Counted from the stretch's first letter, positions 16,611 through 25,695 are shown. The stretch: DNA of 64,000 bases from Mesorhizobium sp. B2-3-4 (GCF_006442315.1 NZ_VFVY01000029.1:1-64000), one strand, 5' to 3'. Translations and numbers: made by a program. Notes: generated by a model from the letters alone, not told the origin.

Positions 16611-17175
16611 TCGACAGGCGCGCTTCCACCACCTCGCACAGATAGTGATAGAGGCACAGATGGCCCTGCTGGATAATAGGCGTCGAGGTCGAGGGCACGT
16701 TGAGCAGGATGTCGGTGAGCGGCTTCAGCTTGCCGCCGGTGTCGCCGGTCAGGCTGACAACCGTCATGCCCATCATGCGCGCCTGTTCGGCAGCGGCCAG
16801 GATGCTCGGCGAATTGCCGCTGGTCGAGATCGCCAAAAGCACCCCGCCGGCAGCGCCATGCGCCTCGACCTGACGCGAAAACACCGTGTCGAAGCCGTAA
16901 TCATTGCCCCAGGCGGTCAGCATTCCGGCATTGGCCGGCAGCGCAATGACATTGTAGGCCTTGCGCTCCTTGAGGAAGCGGCCGACCAGTTCGGTGGCGA
17001 TATGAATGGCGTCGCTGGCCGAGCCGCCATTGCCGCAGACCAGCAAGGCCTTTCCCTGGGAAAGCGCCGATACGACGGCGCTCACCGCACGTTCCATCTC
17101 CTCGGTCAGGTCTCGCTCGACCGTGGCTGATATGGCGGCCGCCGAGCGGACCAGATAGTCGTTCAGTTCAGACAT
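16603..17175 (-). CDS. gmhA: Sedoheptulose 7-phosphate isomerase
   Basis: The 190-residue SIS-domain protein converts sedoheptulose 7-phosphate to D-glycero-D-manno-heptose 7-phosphate, the first step of ADP-heptose synthesis. Seen are LVCGNGGSASDAIHIATEL (phosphate loop with the active-site Ser and His), LAISTSGNSPSIL, and the C-terminal IIQQGHLCLYHYLCEVVE with conserved Gln and His. ATG 17175 lies seven bases after the hldE stop, and the 3' end overlaps gmhB, so the three are co-translated. Confidence 0.93.
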   Translation of the reverse strand: MSELNDYLVRSAAAISATVERDLTEEMERAVSAVVSALSQGKALLVCGNGGSASDAIHIATELVGRFLKERKAYNVIALPANAGMLTAWGNDYGFDTVFSRQVEAHGAAGGVLLAISTSGNSPSILAAAEQARMMGMTVVSLTGDTGGKLKPLTDILLNVPSTSTPIIQQGHLCLYHYLCEVVEARLSNG

Positions 17176-17182
17176 GAAACCC

Positions 17183-18685
17183 TCAATTTGCGGAGCCGGC
17201 GCGCATCTTGCCGATGGTGTTGGTGGTGCTCTTGCCGGCGACGAGATCGACCAGCACGACACGCCCGCCCGCCTTCTGCACCACTTCGGCGCCGACCACG
17301 GTTTCGACCGTATAGTCCGCGCCCTTGACCAGGATGTCCGGCAGCAGCGCTTCGATCAGCGCCAGCGGCGTGTCCTCATCGAAAACGACGACGGCATCGA
17401 CGGAGGCGAGCGCGGCGAGCACGCAGGCGCGGTCATGCTGGTCGTTGACCGGGCGGCCCGGCCCCTTCAGCCGCCGCACCGAGGCATCGCTGTTGAGCCC
17501 GAGCACCAGCCGGTCGCACTGGCTGCGCGCAGCGTGCAGCAGGCTGACATGGCCGGCATGCAGGATGTCGAAACAGCCATTGGTGAAGCCGACGCTCAGG
17601 CCCTCCGCCTTCCACGCCGCAACCATGCGCGCCGCCGAGGCGGCATCGAGGATGGCGTCCTTGTGGGCGGTCGGGCCATGCGAGCGGAACAGCGCCCCGG
17701 CGAGTTCTTCGACGCTCAGCCGCGCCGTGCCGCGTTTGCCCACCACGACGCCGCCGGCGGCGTTGGCGATGGAAGCAGCCGCGACAGGATCGGCACCGGC
17801 GGCAAGCGCCAGCGCGAAGGTCGCGATCACCGTGTCGCCGGCGCCAGAGACGTCGAACACCTCGCGCGCCTGGGTGGCGATGTGGCGCGCCTCGTCGGGG
17901 CCGACCACGCTCATGCCCTTTTCACTGCGGGTGGCCACGACGAAGTCGAAGCCATGCGCCGAGATCAGCTCGCGCGCCGCCGCGACGATCTCGTCATCGG
18001 CGAACACCGCGCGGCCGACGGCCTCGCCAAGTTCCTTGCGGTTGGGCGTGACGGCGGTCGCACCGGCATAGCGCGCATAGTCGCGGCCCTTGGGGTCGAC
18101 CAGCACCGGCTTGCCGGCCTCGCGGCAGATGGCGATCAGTTCGGCGGCGACGCCGTCCAGCAAGATGCCCTTGCCGTAATCGGACAGGATGACGATGTCC
18201 GCCTGCTCCAGCGCGCCCCGGAAACGGTGGATCAGATCCGCCCGTTCCGCCTCGCCGAGCGGCTTGATCTCTTCTTCGTCGAAGCGCAGCACCTGCTGGT
18301 TGAGCGCGCTGAAGCGGCTCTTCGACGAGGTCATGCGCCCGCGCTGCTGCGAAAGGCCTGCTGTCTCCGCGCCAAGCTCGCTCAGCATCCGCACCAGGCT
18401 GTCGCCGGCGGCATCGGTGCCGAGCACAGAGACCGGAACGGCGCGCGCGCCGAGCGACACGATGTTGGCCACGACATTGCCGGCGCCGCCCATGGCAGCG
18501 GTCTCGCCGCGCCCGTGCAGCACCGGGATCGGCGCTTCCGGGGAGATCCGCTCGATCACGCCGTTGACGAAGCGGTCGAGGATGATGTCGCCCACCACCA
18601 GCACGGCGACGTCGCCGAAGCGCGCAATGGCGCGGTGCAGGGGTTCGGGGGAAGGCGGATTGTGCTTGATCATGTCATCTGCCAC
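17183..18685 (-). CDS. hldE: Bifunctional heptose-7-phosphate kinase / heptose-1-phosphate adenylyltransferase
   Basis: A 500-residue fusion. The N-terminal PfkB-type kinase (to about residue 330) has GGAGNVVANI and FDVSGAGDTVIATFALAL with the catalytic Asp. The C-terminal nucleotidyltransferase has FTNGCFDILHAGHVSLL with the HxGH motif. The two domains make heptose 1,7-bisphosphate and, after GmhB, ADP-D,D-heptose. It leads the minus-strand hldE-gmhA-gmhB operon. Either ATG 18685 or ATG 18673 could be used. Confidence 0.95.
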   Translation of the reverse strand: MADDMIKHNPPSPEPLHRAIARFGDVAVLVVGDIILDRFVNGVIERISPEAPIPVLHGRGETAAMGGAGNVVANIVSLGARAVPVSVLGTDAAGDSLVRMLSELGAETAGLSQQRGRMTSSKSRFSALNQQVLRFDEEEIKPLGEAERADLIHRFRGALEQADIVILSDYGKGILLDGVAAELIAICREAGKPVLVDPKGRDYARYAGATAVTPNRKELGEAVGRAVFADDEIVAAARELISAHGFDFVVATRSEKGMSVVGPDEARHIATQAREVFDVSGAGDTVIATFALALAAGADPVAAASIANAAGGVVVGKRGTARLSVEELAGALFRSHGPTAHKDAILDAASAARMVAAWKAEGLSVGFTNGCFDILHAGHVSLLHAARSQCDRLVLGLNSDASVRRLKGPGRPVNDQHDRACVLAALASVDAVVVFDEDTPLALIEALLPDILVKGADYTVETVVGAEVVQKAGGRVVLVDLVAGKSTTNTIGKMRAGSAN

Positions 18686-18808
18686 GCGCGGAAAACGCCG
18701 ATCTCAGATAGGTCGAAAACCCAGATTTGCGAGGCCGGCCGGTCATGCCTGCCGATATACCGCAATTGGCCACAGCGCAACGCCGGGGCGGAGGCAAACC
18801 CGGACAGG

Positions 18809-19441
18809 TCAGGTTTTCTGCAGGGCGACGTGGACGCCGAGCCCAACCAGCACCGCGCCGCCGGCCCGCTGCATCAGCCGCTGCGCCCGGCTCGAACGCC
18901 GCAGCCGGCCGATCACGAGGCCGGCCAGGAACACGCACGCGACATCGGCCGAAGAGAACATCAGGTTGACGATCGTGCCGAGCACCACGAATTGCAGCCA
19001 GACCGGGAATGCCGCCGAGGCATCGATGAACTGCGGCAGGAACGCCATGAAGAAGATCGCGGTCTTGGGATTGAGCACCTCGACGGTGATGCTCTCGAAG
19101 AAGGCGCGCCGGGCCGATTTGCGGTCGATCGCGGGCAGCGCCACGCCGCCCTCCACGCGCTTGCGAAACAGCGAGACGCCGAGCCAGATCAGATAGAGCG
19201 CGCCGACCAGCTTGACCGCCATATAGAGTGGCGGCACGGCGTGGAACAGCACCGAGAGGCCGGCGGCGGCGGCAAAGACATGGACATAGCCGCCCAGATG
19301 AATGCCGAGTGCGGCCGTCAGCCCCGACCAGCGCCCGCGCGCCATGGTCTGCGCGGCGGCGTAGAGCATGGCCGGACCCGGAATATAGGCAAAGATCGCC
19401 GTCGTGGCGAAAAACGCGATCAGCAGTTCGGTAGACGGCAT
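18809..19441 (-). CDS. LysE/RhtB family amino-acid exporter
   Basis: The 210-residue inner-membrane protein has about six helices. It carries the LysE-family N-terminal segment FAYIPGPAMLYAAAQTMARG and the mid-protein LNPKTAIFFMAFLPQFID. Members export amino acids such as threonine, homoserine lactones or lysine; specificity cannot be read. GAGGGAC stands before ATG 19441. It sits between the two heptose operons but is probably unrelated to LPS. Confidence 0.88.
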   Translation of the reverse strand: MPSTELLIAFFATTAIFAYIPGPAMLYAAAQTMARGRWSGLTAALGIHLGGYVHVFAAAAGLSVLFHAVPPLYMAVKLVGALYLIWLGVSLFRKRVEGGVALPAIDRKSARRAFFESITVEVLNPKTAIFFMAFLPQFIDASAAFPVWLQFVVLGTIVNLMFSSADVACVFLAGLVIGRLRRSSRAQRLMQRAGGAVLVGLGVHVALQKT

Positions 19442-19595
19442 TTCTTGTCCCTCATGATCGGTGCTGCGGCAAGCCGACAGAAGCGGTAGTTTTGCGGCGC
19501 CACTGTGACGATGGACCCGGCCTGCCACCTGCTTTATCGACAGCCTGGCCAGCCTCCCTTATAAGGACCGGAATCGCACGCAACCAGAGGCCTGA

Positions 19596-20546
19596 ATGAT
19601 CATCGTCACGGGCGGCGCCGGCATGATCGGCTCCAACATCGTCGCCGCGCTCAACGCCGAGGGGCATGACGACATCCTCGTCGTCGACGACCTGACCGAT
19701 GGGCACAAGATCGCCAACCTCGCCGATTTGAGAATAGCCGACTATCTCGACAAGGACGATTTCCTGTCGCGGATCGAGGAGGGAGGGCTCGGACGCATCG
19801 AGGCCGTTTTCCACCAGGGCGCCTGCTCGACCACCACCGAGTGGAACGGCAAGTTCATGATGGAGGTGAACTACGCCTATTCGAAACGGCTGCTGCATGC
19901 TTGCCAGGCGTTGCGTGTGCCCTTCCTCTACGCCTCCTCGGCTTCCGTCTATGGCGGCGGTTCGGAATTCCGCGAGGACCCGGCGCTGGAGCGGCCGCTC
20001 AACGTCTATGCCTATTCGAAAAAGCTGTTCGACGATTATGTCAGGCGCACGGTCTTCGACAGCGATCATTCGCAGGTCGCGGGACTGCGCTATTTCAATG
20101 TCTATGGCCCGCGCGAGGCGCACAAGGGCGCCATGGCCTCGGTCGCCTTCCATCTGTTCAACCAGGTCGGGCGCGGCGAAAACCCGAAGCTGTTCGGCGC
20201 TTATGACGGGTTCGGGCCGGGCGAGCAGAGCCGCGACTTCATCCATGTCGGCGATGTCGCCGACGTCAATCTGTGGCTGTGGAAGCGCGGCGCGAGCGGC
20301 ATCTTCAACTGCGGCACCGGCCGCGCCCAGCCGTTCCGGGCCATCGCCGAAACCGTCATCGACACGCTGGGCCAAGGGCAGATCGAGTTCATCGAGTTTC
20401 CCGACCATCTCAAAGGCAGCTACCAGAGTTTTACCCAGGCTGATATGTCCCGCTTGCGTGCAGCCGGCTATAACGGGCAATTCCGCACCGTCGAAACCGG
20501 CGTCAGAGACTATGTCGAATGGCTGAAAGCCCAACGATCCTCGTGA
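19596..20546 (+). CDS. hldD: ADP-L-glycero-D-manno-heptose 6-epimerase
   Basis: The 316-residue extended SDR enzyme converts ADP-D,D-heptose to ADP-L,D-heptose using NADP. It shows the Rossmann motif VTGGAGMIGSNIV, FHQGACSTTTEWNG (typical of HldD/RfaD), the catalytic Tyr-Lys pair in VYAYSKKLFDDY, and RYFNVYGPRE. It leads hldD-waaF-waaC; its 3' end overlaps waaF by 28 bases. A short AT-containing gap separates it from the divergent lysE-type gene. Confidence 0.95.
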   Translation: MIIVTGGAGMIGSNIVAALNAEGHDDILVVDDLTDGHKIANLADLRIADYLDKDDFLSRIEEGGLGRIEAVFHQGACSTTTEWNGKFMMEVNYAYSKRLLHACQALRVPFLYASSASVYGGGSEFREDPALERPLNVYAYSKKLFDDYVRRTVFDSDHSQVAGLRYFNVYGPREAHKGAMASVAFHLFNQVGRGENPKLFGAYDGFGPGEQSRDFIHVGDVADVNLWLWKRGASGIFNCGTGRAQPFRAIAETVIDTLGQGQIEFIEFPDHLKGSYQSFTQADMSRLRAAGYNGQFRTVETGVRDYVEWLKAQRSS

Positions 20547-21526
20547 TCGGTCCACGCTGGGTGGGCGATATGGTGATGGCGCAGTGCCTGTTCTCGGCGC
20601 TGAAGGAGCTTCATCCAAACGCCGCGATCGACGTGCTGGCGCCGGCCTGGGCAGCACCCCTGGTCAAGCGCATGCCCGAAATCCGCCAGCAGATCGACTT
20701 TCCCCTGAAGCCCGGCGCGCTCGAATTCAGCCATCGCCGCCGCTTCGGCCGCCTGCTGCGCGGCCGCTACGACATGGCTTATGTCCTGCCCGGCAGCTGG
20801 AAGTCGGCGCTGATCCCGTTCTTTGCCCGCATTCCGCGCCGTTTCGGCAATTTGCGCGAAATGCGCTACGGCCTGTTGACCGACATCGTGCCGCTGCCCG
20901 ACGCCGTGAAACGGCGCACGGCGCAGGCCTATTTCGGCCTTGCCCAGGGCGGCACCTTCCGCGCACCCCGGCTGACGGTGGATTCGAAAAACCAGACCAC
21001 GCTGCTCGACCGTTTCGCGCTGGCGCCACAGCAATTCGTGGCGCTGATGCCTGGCGCCGAGTTCGGACCGGCCAAGCGCTGGCCAAGCGAACACTATGCG
21101 GGCCTCGCCCGCGAATTCATGGGCAAGGGCCTGAAAGTCGCCCTGTTCGGCTCGAAGAACGATCGCGATGTGACCGCCGAGATCGCCGCACTGGCTCCTG
21201 GCGTCGTCGATCTTGCCGGCCAGACGCGGCTGGAGGACGCCATAGACCTGATCGCGGCAGCCAAGCTCGCGGTCTCCAACGACAGCGGGCTGATGCATGT
21301 CGCGGCTGCCGTCGGCACGCCGGTGGTTGCCGTCTACGGCTCGACCTCGCCTGAAAACACGCCGCCGCTGGCGGAACGGCGCGAACTGGTCTGGCTCCAC
21401 CTCTCCTGCTCGCCCTGCCACCAGAAGATCTGCCCGCTCGGCCATCTCAACTGCCTGAAGACACTGGAAGTCGCAAAGGTGGCCGCCGCGGCGGATCGGC
21501 TGCTGGAAATTCCGGCGGCCGCATGA
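20519..21526 (+). CDS. waaF: ADP-heptose:LPS heptosyltransferase II
   Basis: The 335-residue GT9 enzyme adds the second heptose to the LPS inner core. Features are ILVIGPRWVGDMVMAQCL at the N-terminus, the donor-site PGAEFGPAKRWPSEHYA, SNDSGLMHVAAAVGTPVVAVYGSTSP, and the Cys-rich end SCSPCHQKICPLGHLNCL that is typical of WaaF. It overlaps hldD by 28 bases and waaC by four bases (ATGA), so the operon is tightly coupled. Confidence 0.94.
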   Translation: MAESPTILVIGPRWVGDMVMAQCLFSALKELHPNAAIDVLAPAWAAPLVKRMPEIRQQIDFPLKPGALEFSHRRRFGRLLRGRYDMAYVLPGSWKSALIPFFARIPRRFGNLREMRYGLLTDIVPLPDAVKRRTAQAYFGLAQGGTFRAPRLTVDSKNQTTLLDRFALAPQQFVALMPGAEFGPAKRWPSEHYAGLAREFMGKGLKVALFGSKNDRDVTAEIAALAPGVVDLAGQTRLEDAIDLIAAAKLAVSNDSGLMHVAAAVGTPVVAVYGSTSPENTPPLAERRELVWLHLSCSPCHQKICPLGHLNCLKTLEVAKVAAAADRLLEIPAAA

Positions 21527-22503
21527 AAGTGCTGATCGTCAAGACATCGTCGATGGGCGATGTCATCCACACGTTTCCCGCACTCGAGGACGCCAGCCGC
21601 AACCGGCCGGATATCGCTTTCGACTGGTGCGTGGAAGAGGCGTTTGCCGACATCGTCGCGCTGCATCCGGCGATCGGCACCATCCACACGGTGGCGATAA
21701 GACGTTGGCGAAGGAACCTTTTCGACACGACCACCTGGCACGAGGCGGCTGAATTGCGCCGTGCCTTGCGCGCCTGCCGGTACGATCTCGTCATCGATGC
21801 GCAGGGCCTGCTGAAATCGTCCCTGGTGGCACGTCAGGCACGCGCGCCGATCGCCGGCTTCGACCGGTCGAGCGCGCGCGAGCCGTCGGCGACGCTGTTC
21901 TACGACATCACCTACGCCGTGCCGCGCGACCTGCACGCCATCGAGCGGACAAGACGGCTTTTTGGGTTGGCGCTCGGCTATCAGCCCGATCTGTCGGCGC
22001 TCGATTCCGGCATCGTCGCGCCGTCGGGCACGATCGCGCCGATCGACGGCAAGGCCGCATTCCTGCTGCACGGCACCAGCCGCGAGGACAAGAAATGGCC
22101 CGCGCAGGAGTGGATCGGAACCGCCCGACTGCTGGCCGCGCGCGACATGACGCCGGTCACCACCTGGTCGAACGAGCGGGAAAAGGCGGTGGCCGAATCG
22201 ATCGCCAAGGCCGTGCCATCCACGGTCGTGGTGCCCAAATCGCCGCTCGCCGACATCGCCGCCATCCTTGGCCGATCGACGCTGGTCGTCGGCGCCGACA
22301 CCGGCCTGACCCACCTCGCCAGCGCCTTCGGCCTGCCGACGGTGGCCGTGTTCCTGGCGACCGAGCCGGGTCTGACCGGGCCGCGCGGGCCATATGCATC
22401 GACGTTGCTGGCGCCGGCGGGCGGGCGCCTGACGCCGGCTGAGGTGGTGGCGGAAGCGGAGAGGCTGCTGGAGCTTAGGCAGGCAAGCGCAGACAAGAAT
22501 TGA
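21523..22503 (+). CDS. waaC: ADP-heptose:LPS heptosyltransferase I
   Basis: The 326-residue GT9 enzyme adds the first heptose to Kdo. It begins MKVLIVKTSSMGDVIHTFPA, the characteristic WaaC start with the catalytic Asp, and has HGTSREDKKWPAQEWIG and VGADTGLTHLASAFGLP for ADP-heptose binding. ATG 21523 overlaps the waaF stop. It is the last gene of hldD-waaF-waaC. Confidence 0.94.
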   Translation: MKVLIVKTSSMGDVIHTFPALEDASRNRPDIAFDWCVEEAFADIVALHPAIGTIHTVAIRRWRRNLFDTTTWHEAAELRRALRACRYDLVIDAQGLLKSSLVARQARAPIAGFDRSSAREPSATLFYDITYAVPRDLHAIERTRRLFGLALGYQPDLSALDSGIVAPSGTIAPIDGKAAFLLHGTSREDKKWPAQEWIGTARLLAARDMTPVTTWSNEREKAVAESIAKAVPSTVVVPKSPLADIAAILGRSTLVVGADTGLTHLASAFGLPTVAVFLATEPGLTGPRGPYASTLLAPAGGRLTPAEVVAEAERLLELRQASADKN

Positions 22504-22530
22504 TTTTTGTCAAATCAATTGGGGCGTCTG

Positions 22531-22578
22531 CGCTGCCCCTCATCCGCCTGCCGGCACGTATAGTGACGGGGAGAAGGG
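22531..22578. repeat. RIME-like element, internally shortened
   Basis: GCTGCCCCTCATCCGCCTGC is followed by CACGTATAGTGACGGGGAGAAG. The left CTTCTCCCC arm that would pair with GGGGAGAAG is missing, so this copy seems to have lost one hairpin arm. It lies between the convergent waaC and greA genes. Confidence 0.6.
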
Positions 22579-22590
22579 AGCTGAACGCTC

Positions 22591-23064
22591 CTAGATGAAC
22601 TGCACCTGGACGATCTCATAGCCGCGTGCACCGCCCGGCGCATTGACCTCGATGGCGTCACCGACTTCCTTGCCGATCAGCGCGCGCGCGATGGGCGAAG
22701 AGATGGAGATACGGCCGGACTTCACGTCGGCTTCCTGGTCGCCGACGATCTGGTAGGTCTTCTTTTCCTCGGTGTCCTCGTCGACCAGCACCACGGTGGC
22801 GCCGAACTTGACCTTGTCGCCGCTGAGTTTGGTGACATCGATCACCTCGGCGCGCGCGATCAGATCCTCGAGTTCGTTGACACGGCCTTCATTGAGGCTC
22901 TGCGCCTCCTTGGCGGCATGATACTCGGCATTTTCGGACAGGTCGCCATGCGAGCGCGCCTCGGAGATCGCCTCGATGATGCGCGGCCGCTCTTCCTGCT
23001 GGCGCCAACGCAGTTCTTCCTTCAATGACGCGAACCCCTCGCCTGTCATCGGGACCTTGTTCAT
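22591..23064 (-). CDS. greA: Transcription elongation factor GreA
   Basis: The 157-residue factor stimulates RNA cleavage in backtracked RNA polymerase. The N-terminal coiled coil contains the acidic tip in ISEARSHGDLSENAEYHAAKE, followed by the FKBP-like C-terminal domain ending VNAPGGARGYEIVQVQFI. Size and motifs are typical. Its leader carries a strong terminator-like hairpin about 60 bases before the start (see the leader entry), which suggests attenuation. Confidence 0.95.
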   Translation of the reverse strand: MNKVPMTGEGFASLKEELRWRQQEERPRIIEAISEARSHGDLSENAEYHAAKEAQSLNEGRVNELEDLIARAEVIDVTKLSGDKVKFGATVVLVDEDTEEKKTYQIVGDQEADVKSGRISISSPIARALIGKEVGDAIEVNAPGGARGYEIVQVQFI

Positions 23065-23124
23065 AGTGCCTGACCTTTCCTGCCGCCACCCCCGCGTTTC
23101 GGGGAAAGCCTTGTCGTTGGGTAC

Positions 23125-23167
23125 AAAAAGAAAACGGTCCGGCAGCCTCGGGCTAACGGAACCGTTT
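23125..23167 (-). terminator. Intrinsic terminator inside the greA leader (possible attenuator)
   Basis: On the minus strand, AAACGGTTCCG pairs with CGGACCGTTT (one bulge) around an inner stem AGCC/GGCT, followed by TTTTCTTTTT at 23125-23134. It lies between a promoter-like CTATAT at 23185-23190 and the greA ATG at 23064. A transcript from that promoter would meet it after about 50 nt. E. coli greA has a leader terminator that yields the GraL RNA; this could be an analogous arrangement. Confidence 0.68.
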
Positions 23168-23184
23168 CACCGCAATTTGCTAAG

Positions 23185-23213
23185 ATATAGCAATCTTTGC
23201 GGGCTTTTCACGC
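23185..23213 (-). promoter_or_regulatory. Putative greA promoter
   Basis: CTATAT (23185-23190) matches the rhizobial -10 consensus. A weak -35, CGTGAA, lies 16 bases upstream. The predicted start is near 23178, upstream of the leader hairpin. Confidence 0.5.
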
Positions 23214-23285
23214 CCAAAAATCGGTTTTGCAAAAATCATCCGCTGTTTTGATCCCGGCGGCGCATGCCGGCCGCCGGCGCAAACA

Positions 23286-23315
23286 GAAACGGCCGCGATC
23301 GCTCGCGGCCGTTTC
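23286..23315 (-). terminator. Long GC palindrome downstream of the TPR gene
   Basis: A 13-bp stem, GAAACGGCCGCGA with TCGCGGCCGTTTC and a four-base loop, lies 20 bases after the minus-strand TPR gene stop. The following minus-strand bases are TGTTTG, a poor T-run, so termination may be weak or the hairpin may mainly protect the 3' end. Confidence 0.55.
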
Positions 23316-23335
23316 GAAAAAATCGTGGAAGCCGA

Positions 23336-23884
23336 TCAGCTCCGCATGAAATGTTCGATCTGCTCGGCCAACATGCCGTATTCGCGCGAACCCTTGCCGG
23401 TGCGCTTTTCGATCTCCATCAGCTGCTGCTGGGCGCCGGCCAGGTCGCCGATCTGCAGATGCGCCTCGCCGAGATATTCGCGCACCAGCGTGTAATCGGG
23501 ATCGATGCGCAGCGCTTCCTCGTAATAGCCGAGGCCGACGGTCACGCGGCCGGAATGGCGGTGCGAATAGCCGAGATAGTTGAGGATGCGCGGATCCTGC
23601 TTGTTGGCGGCAAGGACGAGAACCGAGATCGCCTCGTCATAGCGGCCGGCCATCGCCAGCGCATGACCGGCATCGTAGATGCTGTCGTCGTCGAGCATGC
23701 CTTCCTGGGGAGCGACGCACTTTTTCTTCTTCTTGTCCCAGACCATGCCCTTCTTGCATTGCGTCACGGTCTGATCGTTGCCGCCGCCTCCCGAACTGTC
23801 GCTACCGGCGGCGAACGCCGGAACAGCAAGAAACTGCAGAGCGAGAAGTGCGCTCGCCGCCTGGATCAGCACTCTTTTATGCAT
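23336..23884 (-). CDS. Secreted TPR-repeat protein
   Basis: The 182-residue protein has a signal peptide (residues 1 to about 25, ending VPAFAAG), a Gly/Ser linker, a basic CKKGMVWDKKKKKCV segment with two Cys that may form a disulfide, and two to three tetratricopeptide repeats (DAGHALAMAGRYDEAISVL, NYLGYSHRHSGRVTVGLGYY, REYLGEAHLQIGDLAGAQQQ). A perfect AGGAGG precedes ATG 23884. TPR proteins act as periplasmic scaffolds; the partner is unknown. Confidence 0.82.
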   Translation of the reverse strand: MHKRVLIQAASALLALQFLAVPAFAAGSDSSGGGGNDQTVTQCKKGMVWDKKKKKCVAPQEGMLDDDSIYDAGHALAMAGRYDEAISVLVLAANKQDPRILNYLGYSHRHSGRVTVGLGYYEEALRIDPDYTLVREYLGEAHLQIGDLAGAQQQLMEIEKRTGKGSREYGMLAEQIEHFMRS

Positions 23885-24027
23885 CGAAGCCTCCTGGAGG
23901 GTGTGACAATGCAACATTAACGCCGAGCGGCCCGCGTTTCATCCCGGAAAAATCAGGCCTGGACAACATCAGGTGACGGATGCCGCAAATCCGGTATCAT
24001 CCGGCAAACGAGCGACGGAGACAGCCC

Positions 24028-24453
24028 GTGCAGCGACGGCTTGAAAAGGACTGGGATCTCACGATCGGCCCCGATACGGTGCGGCTGTTCATCCTCAAGG
24101 CCAAGGCGCTGAGTGCGGCCGTCAACGAGGACTATGCCGACGGCGCCGAACACGAGATCGAGTTCGACGGCGACACGCACGACAATCACCACCATGACGG
24201 CCTTGCCGAGGAAAGTGCGGAAAACCTCACCGAGGAAGAACTGCGCGAGCTGATCAACGACCTCAATGTCGATGAAGCCGCCGAACTGATCGCGCTGGCC
24301 TGGATCGGCCGCGGCGACTACGACGCCTCGGAATGGTCCGAGGCAGTGGCGGCGGCGCGCGAGCGCGCCAACAAGCGCACGGCGAAATACCTGCTCGGCA
24401 TGCCGCTGCTCGCCGACTTGCTGGAGGAAGGCCTCGAAGCCATCGGTGCGTAA
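24028..24453 (+). CDS. DUF3775-type cytoplasmic protein
   Basis: The 141-residue acidic protein reads as a DUF3775 member: LTIGPDTVRLFILKAKAL near the start, a His-rich acidic stretch (DGDTHDNHHHDGL), then LTEEELRELINDLNVDEAAELIALAWIG and a helical C-terminus. GTG 24028 follows CGGAGACAG at good spacing; an ATG at 23980 would add 16 Arg-rich residues that look unlike the family. Function unknown. The family assignment is by recognition. Confidence 0.75.
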   Translation: MQRRLEKDWDLTIGPDTVRLFILKAKALSAAVNEDYADGAEHEIEFDGDTHDNHHHDGLAEESAENLTEEELRELINDLNVDEAAELIALAWIGRGDYDASEWSEAVAAARERANKRTAKYLLGMPLLADLLEEGLEAIGA

Positions 24454-24519
24454 CGTACCGGTAACCGATTGTGATCCCTTCGCAGGGCAACCTAGCCATG
24501 CCGACGCCGTTTGCAGGCG

Positions 24520-25695
24520 ATGGCAACGCTGAGCTTTTCCCGATTCTGCACTTCGGCGCTGCTTTTTGCGGCGGCGGTGCTGCTGGCGACGCCGGCCGAC
24601 ACCAGGCATCGTCAAAAGCATCACGGAGCGCTGAGCCCACGGGCGGAGCAGCCGCTGACACAGCGGGCCGACCAGCCGCTGAGGCCAAAAAGCAAGCAGC
24701 GCTTGAGATCGCGGGGCAAGCAGCACACCACGCCCCGGTCGACGCCCAAGCAGACGCCAGAGCAAACACAGGACCAGCCGACCGCGCCCGCCGCCGTTCC
24801 GGTGCCTGCATCGCGTCCTGCCAACGTGCCAGAGGCCGGTGCTGCAACTGGAGAAGAACAAAAGACGGCGAGCCCAAAGGGGCCTGATGCAGCCAACCAG
24901 CTCAATGAAGAAAAGTCCCGTCAGGCCAGGCAGGCGCGTCCCGAATCTTCGGCCCCGGAGCCGTCGACCGATATGGAAAACGAACCGGAGCCACCGGCCG
25001 AAGTGCCTATCCCGACGCAAAGGCCCGACGTCCCTGAACCTGATGCACAGCCGCCGGCCATGGCGCCGCAGCCACCACCCAAGCCGGCGGATGCCGACGA
25101 CAAGAAGATGCTTCCCGATCCGCGCTCGGCCGATCTTCCCGCCGACAAGATGCCGGCGCAGGAGATCGCCTGCCGTGAGCGCCTGAACACGCTCGGCGTC
25201 GAGTTCGAGGAACACAAGGCCGAAAGCAATCCCGAAATCGGCTGCTCGATCCCGTACCCCATCGTGCTGAAGACGCTTGGCAGGTCGGTCGCGATTGCCC
25301 CCGGCACCGAGCTCAACTGCCCGATGGCGGAGGCGGCGGCGCGTTTTGCCGCCGATGTCATCCAGCCGGCGGCGAAAGCCGAATTCGGCACCGACCTGAA
25401 ATCGATCAGCCAGGCATCGGCCTTCGTCTGCCGGCCGCGTCACGGCACGCGCAAACTGTCGGAACATGCTTTCGGCAACGCGCTCGACATCTCCGCCTTC
25501 ACGCTGTCCGACGGCAGGAAGATCGAGGTCGGCCCGGCGCCGCCGGAGAAAGACGCCAAATTCCTCGACGCCGTGCGCAAGGCCGCCTGCGGACCGTTCA
25601 AGACCGTGCTAGGCCCGGGCGCCGATCCGGACCACGAACTGCACTTCCATCTCGATCTCGAGCCGCGCCGGCATGGCGGCACGTTCTGCCAGTGA
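24520..25695 (+). CDS. Extensin-like family secreted protein (long form)
   Basis: The 391-residue protein has a signal peptide (about 1-27) and a long Pro/Gln/Lys-rich low-complexity region (to about 215). The C-terminal extensin-like domain begins IACRERLNTLGVEFEE. The domain has FVCRPR, LSEHAFGNALDISAF and, near the end, GPGADPDHELHFHLDLE. The S-x-H-x-x-G-x-A-x-D and HxH pattern resembles the zinc sites of LAS/M15 peptidoglycan peptidases, so cell-wall hydrolysis is plausible (inference). ATG 24520 is chosen over TTG 24511. It is followed by a second, shorter family member. Confidence 0.82.
   Translation: MATLSFSRFCTSALLFAAAVLLATPADTRHRQKHHGALSPRAEQPLTQRADQPLRPKSKQRLRSRGKQHTTPRSTPKQTPEQTQDQPTAPAAVPVPASRPANVPEAGAATGEEQKTASPKGPDAANQLNEEKSRQARQARPESSAPEPSTDMENEPEPPAEVPIPTQRPDVPEPDAQPPAMAPQPPPKPADADDKKMLPDPRSADLPADKMPAQEIACRERLNTLGVEFEEHKAESNPEIGCSIPYPIVLKTLGRSVAIAPGTELNCPMAEAAARFAADVIQPAAKAEFGTDLKSISQASAFVCRPRHGTRKLSEHAFGNALDISAFTLSDGRKIEVGPAPPEKDAKFLDAVRKAACGPFKTVLGPGADPDHELHFHLDLEPRRHGGTFCQ

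Noticed and set aside
17174..19489. Plus-strand open frame of 771 codons
   Set aside because: It is antisense to hldE and the LysE-type gene, which have full domain motifs. Long antisense frames are common at this GC content; the translation is Arg/His/Asp-rich with no motif.
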